The notes: generated from the letters alone by a model not told the origin. A stretch of 64,000 nucleotides of DNA from Planctomycetota bacterium (GCA_020638855.1 JACKHT010000001.1:248001-312000); one strand, 5' to 3'. Positions 35,848 to 45,032 are shown, counted from the first letter of the stretch. Translations and numbers: made by a program.

Positions 35848-37176
35848 TCAGGCTTCGCTCTGGCAAAGCGCAAGCAGATCGGCCTGATCCACTTCTTGGC
35901 TCGAGCCGGTGGCCAGGTCTTTGACCTGCGCGGTGCCCGCCTGCCACTCGGCATCCCCAATGATGATGGCGAGTCGCAATCCGCGGCGGTCGGCGTACTT
36001 GAGCTGCTGACCGAGTTTCTTGGGCTCGGGATACAGCTCAACCGTGACGCCCCCCGCTCGCAAACGTTGCGCGAGGGCCAGATAATCGGTGCCCCGCTGG
36101 GCATCGAAGAACGCCAGGAACACGCCCCCTTTGGGAGCTCCCGGCACGCTCAGCTTGAGTTCCTCCAGGGCCGCCAGCAGGCGATCGACCCCAAGCGATG
36201 CGCCCACTCCGGGCAGCCGCTGTTTGGTGTACAAGCTGGCCAAGTCGTCGTAGCGTCCCCCCGAACAGCAGCTGCCAATCCCCGGCAGCGCGTCCAAAAA
36301 GGTCTCCACCACGATTCCCGTGTAGTAATCGAGTCCGCGCGCGATCGACAAATCAAAGCGCAGAGCCCCTTCGGGCACCCCCGCCGCACGCAAGCCTTCG
36401 TCGACCCCGCGCAGGATCGCGAGCCCCGCTTCCCCGGACTCCGAACCGGCGATCAACGTGGTGACTCGATCCAGGACCGCACGACGATCCCCCACAATGG
36501 CCGGCAAGGCCAGGATGTGTTGGGCTTGGCTAGCATCCACCCCGGCGCTTGCCTGCATTTCTTCTGCGACTTTCTCGGGACCGATCTTGTCCAGCTTGTC
36601 GAGCGCACGCAGCACTGCGGGGCCCTGCTCCGCCCCCACGCCGGCGTTCTCCAAAACGCCCGCCAAGACACCTCGGTGGTTGACCCGCAAGGTGCAGGCG
36701 GAAAGTCCGATTTGGTCGAACAGGGTGTGCACCACGAGCAAGGTCTCCACGTCGGAAACCAAGCTTTCGGTCCCGATCGTGTCGAAGTCGCACTGCAGGA
36801 ACTCACGGTAGCGGCCGCGCTGGGTGTTCTCCCCGCGCCAGACGCTGCCCATGTGGTAGCGCTTGAAGGGCATGCCCAGTTCCCCCGCGTGCTGGGCCAC
36901 GAAGCGAGCCAGGGGCACGGTCAAGTCGAAGCGTAGGCCCACATCGCGCCCGCCGTGGTCCTCAAAGCGATAGAGCTGCTTGTCGGTCTCCTCACCGCCC
37001 TTGCCCAGCAAGATCTCGGTGTACTCGAGCGCGGGGGTGTCGATCGGCCGGAACCCGAACGAACGGTAGACTTTGCGCGCGATGGCCAAAAGCGCTTCCC
37101 GCGGCCCGGCCGCCTCGGGCAGATAGTCGCGGAAGCCCTTGAGGGTGCGGGGAGTGATGATTTTGGATTGACTCAT
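35848..37176 (-). CDS. hisS: histidine--tRNA ligase
   Basis: The product is 442 residues, the normal size for a bacterial HisRS. It charges tRNA-His in the cytoplasm. Class II features are all present: motif 1 region FRPIDTPALEYTEILLGKGG, motif 2 FKRYHMGSVWRGENTQRGRY, the histidine-binding ARGLDYYTGIVVE, and GGRYDDL, followed by a C-terminal anticodon-binding domain (GVTVELYPEPKKLGQQLKYA). The ATG at 37176 is the only sensible start. It lies 33 bp after the unknown exported-protein gene and is the last gene of the minus-strand run that begins with the sigma factor. Confidence 0.96.
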   Translation of the reverse strand: MSQSKIITPRTLKGFRDYLPEAAGPREALLAIARKVYRSFGFRPIDTPALEYTEILLGKGGEETDKQLYRFEDHGGRDVGLRFDLTVPLARFVAQHAGELGMPFKRYHMGSVWRGENTQRGRYREFLQCDFDTIGTESLVSDVETLLVVHTLFDQIGLSACTLRVNHRGVLAGVLENAGVGAEQGPAVLRALDKLDKIGPEKVAEEMQASAGVDASQAQHILALPAIVGDRRAVLDRVTTLIAGSESGEAGLAILRGVDEGLRAAGVPEGALRFDLSIARGLDYYTGIVVETFLDALPGIGSCCSGGRYDDLASLYTKQRLPGVGASLGVDRLLAALEELKLSVPGAPKGGVFLAFFDAQRGTDYLALAQRLRAGGVTVELYPEPKKLGQQLKYADRRGLRLAIIIGDAEWQAGTAQVKDLATGSSQEVDQADLLALCQSEA

Positions 37177-37209
37177 GACCCCCGAAGGGTAACGAGTCGT
37201 GCGCGAAAG

Positions 37210-38562
37210 TCAGCGCTTGCTTGGGCCTGGTTCGGAATCCAGGAGCCATTCCAAGTTCGCTGCGACCGTCGTCGCGAGCGTTGCGTCGAGCCATGCGTAG
37301 GGGTCGATGCTGGCAAGGACGCGTTGGGACAAGGCCCCTTCTGGGGCCAGATCCCCATCCGTGCGGGCTTCGGAGGCGAGCAGGAAGAGCGTGCGGGTGC
37401 CCGAGCAGGGGGAGGCCGGCCGGGACCGCTCGGGGAGGGCTTGCAGCAAGACCAGGGCCTGCAATCCAACCCGCGGCTCTTGGGCCTGGGCCAGTATCAA
37501 GTCGCGCACCTGAGGGCCGCGCACGACCAAAAGGGTTGGAACGGGGTCCTGCCCGGGGGTCGCTAGGCCCATGGCATCCCAAGCATTCGAGCCCTGCAGC
37601 GTGTACAAGGGGGCGGAATGGGCCACGATTTGGATGCCCTGCCCGGCGAGCTGGGCCCAGGCAGCGCCGCGGGGCCCCATGAATTCCCCCTGGGGCAGGT
37701 CTCCACCCGGCACGGCCAGCCAGATGCGGGCCCGCTGGGGCACGCCGGGGTTGGCATCCAAGACGGCGAAGCTCCAGCCTTCCCAGGTCCCCGACCGCCA
37801 AGCCGGAGCGGCGGGCTCGAGCAAGTTCTCCCACGTTCCGAGCCGCAGGTCCCGAACACCCCGGGTCCGAAATCCACGATAGGCGTCGATCCAACCGGCT
37901 GGCGCCCCCAGGTCTTCCAGCACGCGGGTGGACCCCCCCGGGCGGATTGCGAAAGGCACGGCAAACCCCGGCAGCTCGCGCTCGGCAACCACCAAGCGCG
38001 GCTCCAACCACCAGTTGCCGGGCTGCTCGGCGGGCGGCGCCACGAACAGATCGAACCCGCGCCGGTCGAAGTTGGAAACGTGCACGGACTCCTTACGCGC
38101 GCGGACGGGTTCGGCTCCGGGCTGGCGCCAATACAATTCCACCTGGAGGTTGGGCTGGTCGCTGGGCCAATCGGTGGGCCGGCCGGGGGCTTCCACGTGC
38201 ACCGTCAGGCTCGACTCCGTACAACCCGGCGCGGCCTCCATCCAACCCGGCTCGATGGCGAGGTTCCACTCGGCCACCCAGGTCTCCAAGCGGCTGGGAG
38301 CTCTGGGTACCCGATCCCCGCGCAAGAGGTGGCTCCAACGCACAAAGCGGGGCCCACTGGTGAATTCCAGCGCCGCCGGATCCACCCCCCGATAGCTGGC
38401 GACTTCTGCCCGAACCGCCGTCCGAGCGGGTTCGTCCCCCAAGAGCCAAGCTTGCTCGAATTCCATGCGACGCTCCAAGCGCGCGCTGGGTGCGGCCCAA
38501 TCTGGGGGAGCACTCTGCCAAGCAAGGCTCGCCGTCAACCAGCACAAGAGAGTTCCGATCAC
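37210..38562 (-). CDS. exported protein of unknown function
   Basis: The product is 450 residues from a GTG at 38562 that overlaps the hutI stop (GTGA). This start gives a signal peptide (MIGTLLCWLTASLAWQSA), while continuing further upstream gives only a mirror of hutI. The mature protein is rich in Trp, Pro and Arg, with beta-strand segments such as NWWLEPRLVVAERELPGFAV. The second half has alternating hydrophobic strands and helices (IWLAVPGGDLPQGEFMG, PTLLVVRGPQVRDLIL, TLFLLASEA) that might be an alpha/beta-hydrolase-like or Rossmann domain. I cannot place catalytic residues and do not recognise the family. Confidence 0.6.
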   Translation of the reverse strand: MIGTLLCWLTASLAWQSAPPDWAAPSARLERRMEFEQAWLLGDEPARTAVRAEVASYRGVDPAALEFTSGPRFVRWSHLLRGDRVPRAPSRLETWVAEWNLAIEPGWMEAAPGCTESSLTVHVEAPGRPTDWPSDQPNLQVELYWRQPGAEPVRARKESVHVSNFDRRGFDLFVAPPAEQPGNWWLEPRLVVAERELPGFAVPFAIRPGGSTRVLEDLGAPAGWIDAYRGFRTRGVRDLRLGTWENLLEPAAPAWRSGTWEGWSFAVLDANPGVPQRARIWLAVPGGDLPQGEFMGPRGAAWAQLAGQGIQIVAHSAPLYTLQGSNAWDAMGLATPGQDPVPTLLVVRGPQVRDLILAQAQEPRVGLQALVLLQALPERSRPASPCSGTRTLFLLASEARTDGDLAPEGALSQRVLASIDPYAWLDATLATTVAANLEWLLDSEPGPSKR

Positions 38563-39875
38563 GCCAGCCCCTCCCGCGCAACGTGCGCAGCACGGTAGAC
38601 CAACTTGCCGCGCTTGATCACGCTCTGCACCGGGCTGCGCGCCAACTCGTAGGTCAAGTGGTGATGGTTGGGCAAATCGGTCAGCACCAGGTCCGCCAAC
38701 TTGCCGACTTCCAAGGTCCCCACGCTCGACCCTCGACCCAACGAACAGGCGGCATTGAGCGTGGCCGCCGTGAGCGCTTCGCCCGCCATCAGGCCGTAGC
38801 GTAGAGCCCCGAACGAAAGCACCTCGAACAGGCTCATCGCATAGCACGAACCCGGGTTGAAGTCGGTGGCCAAGGCGATGGGCAGGCCGGCGTCGGCCAT
38901 GCGGCGCCCAGGGGCTTCCTGGTCTTGGCGTAGGAAGATCGGCACCAGCGGGCACAGCACCGGCACGACTCCGGCCTGGCCGAGGGCTTGCATGCCCGAA
39001 GGGGTAACGTGTTCGAGGTGGTCGGCGCTAGCAGCATGCATCTCCGCAGCCAACTGCGCGCCGCCCAGAGCCGTCAATTGATCGGCGTGTAGGCGCAACC
39101 CGAACCCCAGCTCGCGTGCGCGCTCGAGCAGCCTGCGCGAATCCTCGATGCCAAAGACGTGTCCCTCGGTGAACACATCGAAGTACTCAGCAAGCCCCAA
39201 ACGGGCCACTTCGGGCAACATCTCGCGGCACAACAATTCCACGTAGCCCGCATGGTCGCTGCGGAATTCGGGGGGGAAGTCGTGGGCTCCTAGGAAGGTC
39301 GGCACCAAATCGACCGGGTGCCGTGCGTTGGCTTCGCGGATGGCCTCCAGCGATTTGATTTCGTCGGCGACCGAAAGGCCGTAGCCGCTCTTGGCTTCGA
39401 CCGTGGTTGTCCCCAGGGCCAAAAAGCGGTCCATGCGAATCAAAAGCGCTTGGACGAGCTCGGCTTGGCTGCTCTCGCGCACCCCGCGCAAGCTCGACAG
39501 GATGCCCCCACCGGCCTGGGCGATCTCCAAGTAGGTCTTGCCGCGCAAACGGTCTTCGAACTCCCCTTCCCGGGTCCCCAAGAACACCGGATGGGTATGC
39601 GCATCGACCAAGCCGGGGATCACCACGCCCCCCCCCGCATCGAGGGTTCGAGTCGCTTGCCATTGGCTTTGGATCTCGCGCTCGGGTCCGATGGCAACGA
39701 TGCGCTCTCCCGCCACGACCAACGCGGCATCGCGCAGGATGTGGACCCGATCCAACGCCTTGCCGCCCAGGGCTTGTGTCCCCGAGGCCGTCACGATTTC
39801 GCTCGCACCGACCACCATGAGGTCGGCTTGCTGCGGGGTTTTCGAGGGTGTCGCTGGCTCGGCCATGTTGCGCAT
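38559..39875 (-). CDS. hutI: imidazolonepropionase
   Basis: The product is 438 residues from the ATG at 39875 (a second ATG at 39866 gives 435). HutI hydrolyses 4-imidazolone-5-propionate to N-formimino-L-glutamate in histidine degradation. The amidohydrolase metal site is seen in GLVDAHTHPVF. Family-specific segments are present: GGGILSSLRGVRE, LALGTTTVEAKSGYGL, VPTFLGAHDFPPEF, DVFTEGHVF, LHADQLTALGG and ALATDFNPGSCYAMS. No hutH, hutU or hutG gene is in the window, so the rest of the pathway is elsewhere or the gene is isolated. It is 56 bp downstream of a sigma-factor gene. Confidence 0.93.
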   Translation of the reverse strand: MRNMAEPATPSKTPQQADLMVVGASEIVTASGTQALGGKALDRVHILRDAALVVAGERIVAIGPEREIQSQWQATRTLDAGGGVVIPGLVDAHTHPVFLGTREGEFEDRLRGKTYLEIAQAGGGILSSLRGVRESSQAELVQALLIRMDRFLALGTTTVEAKSGYGLSVADEIKSLEAIREANARHPVDLVPTFLGAHDFPPEFRSDHAGYVELLCREMLPEVARLGLAEYFDVFTEGHVFGIEDSRRLLERARELGFGLRLHADQLTALGGAQLAAEMHAASADHLEHVTPSGMQALGQAGVVPVLCPLVPIFLRQDQEAPGRRMADAGLPIALATDFNPGSCYAMSLFEVLSFGALRYGLMAGEALTAATLNAACSLGRGSSVGTLEVGKLADLVLTDLPNHHHLTYELARSPVQSVIKRGKLVYRAAHVAREGLA

Positions 39876-39931
39876 TGTGCGCCGTTTGCGGGCCAGGGGG
39901 CAAGCGCAGCCTGCTCCATTCGAGCCTGGAT

Positions 39932-40669
39932 TCAGCCCACCGAGGAAGGTCTTTGGTGGGCCGCCAACCCGATTTGGATCAAATAGCCGCGCAAGCGTGT
40001 ACGAGCGCGGTGCACGATCATCTTGAGGCCGCCCGGTTTGAGTTCGAGCTCCTCTTCCACTTCGCGATGGCTCGCCCCATGCCCATGTAGCGCCGTCAGC
40101 ACGTACCGATCCCGGGGGGACAAGCGAGCGCAGGCGAGGGGCACCCACTGGAGCAGCAACAGGTAGGCGTCTTGCAACGCCTGCCCCTGCTCTTGCTGCT
40201 GCATGAGTACGCAAGGATCGTCCTGGCTGTCCGCCACGTCTTGGTCCCCGTCCTTCCATTCCACCAAAGGCAGCGCCCGGCGACGCTTGGAGCGACTCAT
40301 GGCGTTGGCGGCAATCGTCCGCGCCCAGCGCCGGAAACCGTGCGGTCCGTGCCCTTGGAAGCTCCGGTGGTAGCGGTAGACGTTGATGAAGGTGTCCTGC
40401 ACCACTTCGTCCACATCGAGCGAGCTCTGGGAGACCGCGCCCCTCGTGGCCACCCAGCGCGCCAACGCGTCCGAGCTAAGGCGATAGAGCCATTCGAAGG
40501 CGACTCGATCCCCCGAATCGCGGAAGTGGCACATCAATGCGGTTTCCAGACTGTCGGCAGATCCCGTCCCCTGGCCCGCCAATCGAGTCCGGCGCGGGGA
40601 ACGGGGTTGGGAGGCCAGCCAGGCTTGGGCCTGCTGCAACAGGGTGGTGTGGGTCTTGGCGCGGATCAT
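39932..40669 (-). CDS. ECF-type RNA polymerase sigma factor
   Basis: The product is 245 residues from the ATG at 40669. Region 2 is recognisable (FEWLYRLSSDALARWVATRG, VDEVVQDTFINVYRYHRSF, RRWARTIAANAMSRSKRRR) and so is region 4 (LSPRDRYVLTALHGHGASHR, then LKMIVHRARTRLRGYL). A Gln-rich linker lies between them. The N-terminal 55 residues before region 2 are an extension rich in Arg, Gln and Thr. No anti-sigma factor gene is adjacent; hutI follows directly. Target genes are unknown. The long linker and extension resemble planctomycete ECF groups, but that is only a resemblance. Confidence 0.85.
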   Translation of the reverse strand: MIRAKTHTTLLQQAQAWLASQPRSPRRTRLAGQGTGSADSLETALMCHFRDSGDRVAFEWLYRLSSDALARWVATRGAVSQSSLDVDEVVQDTFINVYRYHRSFQGHGPHGFRRWARTIAANAMSRSKRRRALPLVEWKDGDQDVADSQDDPCVLMQQQEQGQALQDAYLLLLQWVPLACARLSPRDRYVLTALHGHGASHREVEEELELKPGGLKMIVHRARTRLRGYLIQIGLAAHQRPSSVG

Positions 40670-40836
40670 GGGGAGCCAACCGCACAATCCGTGCCAAGGC
40701 CCCAAGGGGTCGGAGCGCCCCCCTGGGGGCACCCTTGGGGCTGGCCCGGGCAGGCAGCGTTCCGATTTCGTAACGCCCGGCCCGGACACGGGATCCCAAA
40801 ACTCGCTGGCCTGGGGAAGTTCGCGGGCAGGGCCGA

Positions 40837-40842
40837 TAGAAT
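40837..40842 (+). promoter_or_regulatory. candidate -10 element of the CorC-like gene
   Basis: TAGAAT 58 nt before the GTG at 40901, in the 231-bp divergent region with the sigma-factor gene. No good -35. Confidence 0.3.
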
Positions 40843-40900
40843 CCGGCGCCGAGAATCCCTGTGGCCCCCGAGCCACCCGCCCCCTCGAGCGGCCCACCCC

Positions 40901-42193
40901 GTGCCTCCACTACCGCCTCCGCCCGCCTTGGCCCTTCTGGGCCCCCAGGATACCGTCCTCTGGGCCCTGCTCCCCGCCACGCTCGCCTTTGGCGCGAGCA
41001 CGCTGCGCTGGTGCCTGACCAAGTTCTCGCGCGACTCGGTCCTTGCGCAGCAACCGACGGAGGTCCGCCGCGAACGCATGGAGCAACTGCTCGATCGCGC
41101 CAAACCGCTTGCGACGGGAGCCCGCTGGTTGGAGATCGCAAGCCAGTTGGCCACCTTGAGCTTGGTGGTGATGTTCGCCGCGGGACGGGGACCTTTGAGC
41201 GGCTGGGAGGTCTTGGGTTGGGTGGCACTCGCCACGCCGACTTGGATGTTTCTGTGGAGCGTGCTCCCGCGCTCGATCGCTTTGGCGCGCAGCGATTCGA
41301 TCTTGGCTTGGTCCTTGGCACCCTTTGCCCTCTTGATGCGACCTTTGTGGTGGGCTGTGCGCTTCACCGACTGGGTCCAAGGGGTTTTGTATCGCTTGTT
41401 GCGCGCGGAAACCCCCGAGCACGGCGACGGACAGGTGCTGCAGAACCTGCGCAGCGCGCTCAAAGACCGCGGCGAAAATGACCACTTGGATGAAACCGCC
41501 CAGGAGCTGATCCGCAACGTTTTGGACTTCCGGGCCGCCGATGCAGCCGAAGTGATGACCCCGCGAACCGAAGTTCAGGCCGTGGACGTCGAAGATGGGC
41601 TCGAAGCAGCCATGGAAACGATCCTCTCGAGCGGTCACTCGCGCATTCCGGTCTTCGACGGCACGATCGATTCGATCATCGGCACCGCGACCGCCCGCAG
41701 GGTGATGCGCGAAATGGCCAAGGATCCGGCGCAAAGGGCGGATTTGGAGGACCTTTTGGATCCCCCCATGCTCGTCCCCGAGACCAAACCGGTCGCGCAA
41801 TTGCTGCGCGAGTTCCGCGATGTGAAGCAGAAATTGGCGGTGGTGCTCGATGAATACGGCGGCACCGCGGGGATTGTGACCATGACCGATGTCGTGGGCG
41901 AGATCATTGGAGAGTTCCTCGAAGAGCACGAGCAGCGCCCCCAGCGCATCCGCGAGTTGGAGCGCAACCACTACGAGGTTTCGGCTGGGCTGCACGTTTC
42001 CGAAGTCAACGAAGCGCTGTCGCTCGCGATCCCCGAAGAAGAGGACTTCGAAACCTTGGGAGGCTTCGTCCTGGCCCGCTTGGGGCACATCCCGCATGTC
42101 GGCGAATCCTTCATGTTCGGGGGCACCCAATACGCGGTAGCCGAAGCCAGCGATCGGCGCGTCATCTGGGTCCGCGTGCGGACCAGCGCCTGA
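40901..42193 (+). CDS. CorC/HlyC-family CBS-domain membrane protein
   Basis: The product is 430 residues from a GTG at 40901; there is no in-frame ATG before the first membrane helix. Three or four hydrophobic helices (VLWALLPATLAFGAST, WLEIASQLATLSLVVMFAAG, WVALATPTWMFLWSVL) form a CNNM/DUF21-like region. It is followed by a CBS pair (AAEVMTPRTEVQAVDVEDGL, SGHSRIPVFDGTIDSIIG; then KLAVVLDEYGGTAGIVTMTD) and a C-terminal transporter-associated domain (LGGFVLARLGHIP). Such proteins act in magnesium or cobalt homeostasis, or as membrane hemolysin-like proteins of unclear role. recO begins 44 bp downstream. Confidence 0.88.
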   Translation: MPPLPPPPALALLGPQDTVLWALLPATLAFGASTLRWCLTKFSRDSVLAQQPTEVRRERMEQLLDRAKPLATGARWLEIASQLATLSLVVMFAAGRGPLSGWEVLGWVALATPTWMFLWSVLPRSIALARSDSILAWSLAPFALLMRPLWWAVRFTDWVQGVLYRLLRAETPEHGDGQVLQNLRSALKDRGENDHLDETAQELIRNVLDFRAADAAEVMTPRTEVQAVDVEDGLEAAMETILSSGHSRIPVFDGTIDSIIGTATARRVMREMAKDPAQRADLEDLLDPPMLVPETKPVAQLLREFRDVKQKLAVVLDEYGGTAGIVTMTDVVGEIIGEFLEEHEQRPQRIRELERNHYEVSAGLHVSEVNEALSLAIPEEEDFETLGGFVLARLGHIPHVGESFMFGGTQYAVAEASDRRVIWVRVRTSA

Positions 42194-42207
42194 TAGGCAG
42201 GTTCGCC

Positions 42208-42224
42208 CCCAGGCTCCGCCTGGG
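42208..42224 (+). terminator. small perfect hairpin before recO
   Basis: CCCAGGC / GCCTGGG, a seven-base stem with a TCC loop, just after the CorC-like gene. It has no T-run and may only weaken read-through. Confidence 0.35.
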
Positions 42225-42225
42225 C

Positions 42226-42231
42226 TAGAAT
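42226..42231 (+). promoter_or_regulatory. candidate -10 element placed for a leaderless recO mRNA
   Basis: TAGAAT ends six bases before the recO GTG, so transcription from it would start at or near the start codon. No consensus -35 is seen, so this is tentative. Confidence 0.3.
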
Positions 42232-42237
42232 GGTCCC

Positions 42238-43065
42238 GTGGTCACCCAGCGCGCTCTCCTGCTACGACGTACCCCCTTTGGGGAATCGTCGTTGGTGGTC
42301 CGACTCTTCACACCCGACCTGGGGCGTGTGGATCTGGTAGCCAAGGGGGCCTACCGAATGAATTCCCGCTTCTTCGCGGTGCTGGATTGGTTCCACACGC
42401 TGGAGGTCCAATTCACGCCCAAAGCGCTCGGCTTGGCCCCGCTGGCCTCAGCCGATTGGGCGTTGCGCCGCGGCGCATTGGCTGCACGTCCGGCCGCCTA
42501 TCGGGCGGGGCTCACCGTCTTGGAGTTGTGCGACGCAGCTGCCCGCCATGGCCAACCCGAACCCGAGCTCTTCGCCCAGGCCGAAGCCACGCTCCAGCAC
42601 CTGCACCAGGGCGGGCTACCGGCAGCCCTGGACCAAGTGCTCTTCGAACTGCGCTTCCTCGAGCTGCTTGGGATCGCCCCCGCGCTGGCCGAGTGTGCGG
42701 CCTGTGGAGGGCCTGCCCCCGTTTTGCGCGGGGTCGACCGCGTGGCGTTTTCGGCGGGATCCGGAGGCCGACTTTGTGCCGCCTGCGCCGAAACGGCCCG
42801 CCGCTCGGGAATGCGGGTGGGAACCATGCCCGAAGCCGTCTTGGAAGCAGCTTTGATGATTCCCGCGCGCCCTAGGAACGTGCTAGCCTTGGCCCCACCC
42901 GAGCCCGAGCTGCTGGGCCGCATCCAGGATCTCACCGGTCGCTATCTTGACTACCACTTGGAAAGCCGCCTGCGGTCCCAACACGCATTCCTGAGCGAAT
43001 CCAACCGCAACGCTCCCGAGCGCGGCCAGCCCCCGCGCCTGGGACCCGTCCCCTCCCATCCATGA
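42238..43065 (+). CDS. recO: DNA repair protein RecO
   Basis: The product is 275 residues from a GTG start. RecO helps load RecA onto SSB-coated single-stranded DNA in recombinational repair. The N-terminal OB-fold is clear (ALLLRRTPFGESSLVVRLFT, GRVDLVAKGAYRMNSRFF). A helical domain is followed by a zinc site built from CAACGG near residue 158 and CAACAE near residue 180. The last 30 residues are Pro/Arg-rich and do not look conserved. The stop overlaps the next gene's ATG (ATGA). Confidence 0.92.
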   Translation: MVTQRALLLRRTPFGESSLVVRLFTPDLGRVDLVAKGAYRMNSRFFAVLDWFHTLEVQFTPKALGLAPLASADWALRRGALAARPAAYRAGLTVLELCDAAARHGQPEPELFAQAEATLQHLHQGGLPAALDQVLFELRFLELLGIAPALAECAACGGPAPVLRGVDRVAFSAGSGGRLCAACAETARRSGMRVGTMPEAVLEAALMIPARPRNVLALAPPEPELLGRIQDLTGRYLDYHLESRLRSQHAFLSESNRNAPERGQPPRLGPVPSHP

Positions 43066-44213
43066 CTCCCAAAGCCCTGAGCTGTTTGGCCCTGACCCTT
43101 GGGTTGCTTCTCGGTTGCCGAGCCTCCCAGGGACCTAGCTACTCGCTGCCCGACTCCTACGGTGCCGACCAGGTCGAGCGCGTGATTGCCGCAGCCCAGG
43201 ACGACCTGCACAGCGCGAACAACCCGGGCTTGGCCTTCGCGCGCTTGGAGTTGGCCTGGCGCACCGCTGGTTTGAAGGGCGACGCACGGCAAAGCCTCGA
43301 TCGGGCCCGCTCAGAGGCCGCCGAGGCGCTGCTCGAAGAGCTGAACCGGACCCAAGCCCCCCCCGCCTACTACACCCGCCTGATCGACGCCTCGCTGACC
43401 CGCAACTTGGCCGTGCGCGCACGCATCGGCAAGGCCCGGGCACAGCTGCATCGGGGCAACCGCATGCGGGCCTACCGCACGATCAAAGGCATGGATAGCG
43501 AGTATCCCTTCCACGCCGAACGCCAAGCCTCCGGGCGCCTTTTGTTCGATACGGGCATGTCCCTGGCCCTGGATGAGGGGCACTATGGGTTGTTCTTCCG
43601 CTACAAGAGCCTCGCCCCGGAGGTGCTCGAGTACTTCACGAGCAACTACTACTCCGGCGATTGGGAGAAGCAAGTGGGCTTGGCCGAAAGCACCCCTTCG
43701 TCCATTTGGCCCGACATGGATCCCAAGCAGTGCGGCCCAGAGGCCTATTCGAAGTTGGGCGAGCTGTACGCCGATTCGCGCGAGTTTGCTTTGGCCATCC
43801 AGCGCCACGAGGACCTGATCATCTACTACGGCAACTCCCCGCTGGTGCGGGCCAGCCGTGCGGCCATCCCGGACTTGCGCCTGCGCTCCGTGCAGCAAGC
43901 CGACCACGATCGCAAGCCCTTGGAGCTGGCGCGCGAAGAACTGACCGCATGGCTGAAGGATTACCAAGGTCGCGATGAAGCCACCGAGCTCCTGGTCCAG
44001 CAGAACTTGCTGCACGCCTTGCAACAGTTGGCCGAACACGATCGCATCGTGGCGCGCTTCTACTTGACGGTCAAAAACGCTCCAGGAGCCGAATACCACG
44101 CGCGGCGCGGACTCGAACTGGCCCGCGAGGGTGGCGACGCCGAGCAAATCCAACAGCTTCAAGCCATGCTCGACAAAGCCTTGAAGAACTCCACCCCCGT
44201 GGCCCAACCGTGA
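43062..44213 (+). CDS. BamD-like tetratricopeptide lipoprotein
   Basis: The product is 383 residues with a lipobox GLLLGC (Cys19). The chain is almost all helical with repeated units of TPR character (YSKLGELYADSREFALAIQR, then ALQQLAEHDRIVARFYL and EYHARRGLELAREGG), and the C-terminal part resembles BamD-type outer-membrane lipoproteins. It sits between recO and an LptE-like gene, overlapping both by 4 bp. A role in assembling outer-membrane components is therefore likely but not proven. It is longer than a typical BamD (about 245 aa) by an N-terminal helical domain. Confidence 0.65.
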   Translation: MTPKALSCLALTLGLLLGCRASQGPSYSLPDSYGADQVERVIAAAQDDLHSANNPGLAFARLELAWRTAGLKGDARQSLDRARSEAAEALLEELNRTQAPPAYYTRLIDASLTRNLAVRARIGKARAQLHRGNRMRAYRTIKGMDSEYPFHAERQASGRLLFDTGMSLALDEGHYGLFFRYKSLAPEVLEYFTSNYYSGDWEKQVGLAESTPSSIWPDMDPKQCGPEAYSKLGELYADSREFALAIQRHEDLIIYYGNSPLVRASRAAIPDLRLRSVQQADHDRKPLELAREELTAWLKDYQGRDEATELLVQQNLLHALQQLAEHDRIVARFYLTVKNAPGAEYHARRGLELAREGGDAEQIQQLQAMLDKALKNSTPVAQP

Positions 44214-44818
44214 CCGTGCGGTCCAACAACGCCATGCCCTCCGCTCCCCAATGCTTGCTTAGGCTCAGCCTGTTGGCGCTCTTGGTGGGCTTGCTGGGTT
44301 CGTGTGCCTACCGAGCTGGGTTCCGTTTGCCGGAAGCCTATGAGACCTATGGGGTCGAGATCTTCGCCAACTCCAGCTTGGAGCCGGACCTGGAGCGGCA
44401 GATTCATGGTTACTTGACCCGCACCCTCTCCGACACCGCCGGAGCGCGCGTGGTTTCCCCTGGGAACTCCGACGTCTTCGTGCGCGGGACGATCCAAACC
44501 TCTGAACGCCGACCTGGAATCCGCAACCGCGACAACGAGTGGCTGGAGTCGGGCAGCCGCATCATCGTCCGCGCCGAGTTGGTCGAAGCCAAAAGCGGCC
44601 GCACCCTGTCGACCAGTCAGGTCTGGGTCGAGGCCGGATTTGTGTTTGGCGTCCAGGGCGGGCAGGCCGAGGCGCGTGATCGAGCCTTGGAAAACGCGGC
44701 GCAGCGATTGATCTTGGAACTGCTCCAACAGGTGGACGCGGAGGGCCCCCAACTACCGGAGACGGAGCTCGATCCGGCTTCGGAACGGGCGCCGGAGTCC
44801 GGGCCTACGGGCCGCTGA
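44210..44818 (+). CDS. lptE: LptE-like outer-membrane lipoprotein
   Basis: The product is 202 residues from a GTG in a GTGA overlap; an ATG at 44234 also fits. The lipobox GLLGSC places the lipidated Cys at residue 32. The body has the alpha/beta pattern of LptE/LPS-assembly lipoproteins: YRAGFRLPEAYETYGVEIFA, LERQIHGYLTRTLSD, ARVVSPGNSDVFVRGTI, RIIVRAELVEAKSGRTL and an ALENAAQRLILELL helix. LptE plugs LptD to insert lipopolysaccharide in the outer membrane. The tail is Pro/Glu-rich and disordered. If correct, it supports a diderm LPS-type envelope. Confidence 0.75.
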   Translation: MTVRSNNAMPSAPQCLLRLSLLALLVGLLGSCAYRAGFRLPEAYETYGVEIFANSSLEPDLERQIHGYLTRTLSDTAGARVVSPGNSDVFVRGTIQTSERRPGIRNRDNEWLESGSRIIVRAELVEAKSGRTLSTSQVWVEAGFVFGVQGGQAEARDRALENAAQRLILELLQQVDAEGPQLPETELDPASERAPESGPTGR

Positions 44819-44835
44819 CGCGCCCCACGCGCTGG

Positions 44836-44873
44836 GTCCCCGCCGCCGGTGCATGAATCCATGCAGCGGGGAC
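44836..44873 (+). terminator. nested stem-loop after lptE
   Basis: An outer stem GTCCCCGC / GCGGGGAC encloses an inner hairpin TGCATG-AATC-CATGCA. It starts 18 bp after the lptE stop and likely ends that operon. Confidence 0.6.
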
Positions 44874-45032
44874 GCACGGATGGGGCCATGAACCCGCCCT
44901 AAGCTCCACGCTCACGCTTGGATCGCGCCCATGGGACACGATTTTCGCTCTCGATGAGCGTGCGTCCCGGATGCTGGTGAAATTGAGCGCCTAGGGCATC
45001 GGGTTTCCTTCCTTCCGGAAGCCCAAGACCGA

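Noticed and set aside
44836..44873. tRNA-like fold after lptE
   Set aside because: Two nested stems only; too short, with no anticodon loop, T-loop sequence or CCA-proximal stem.
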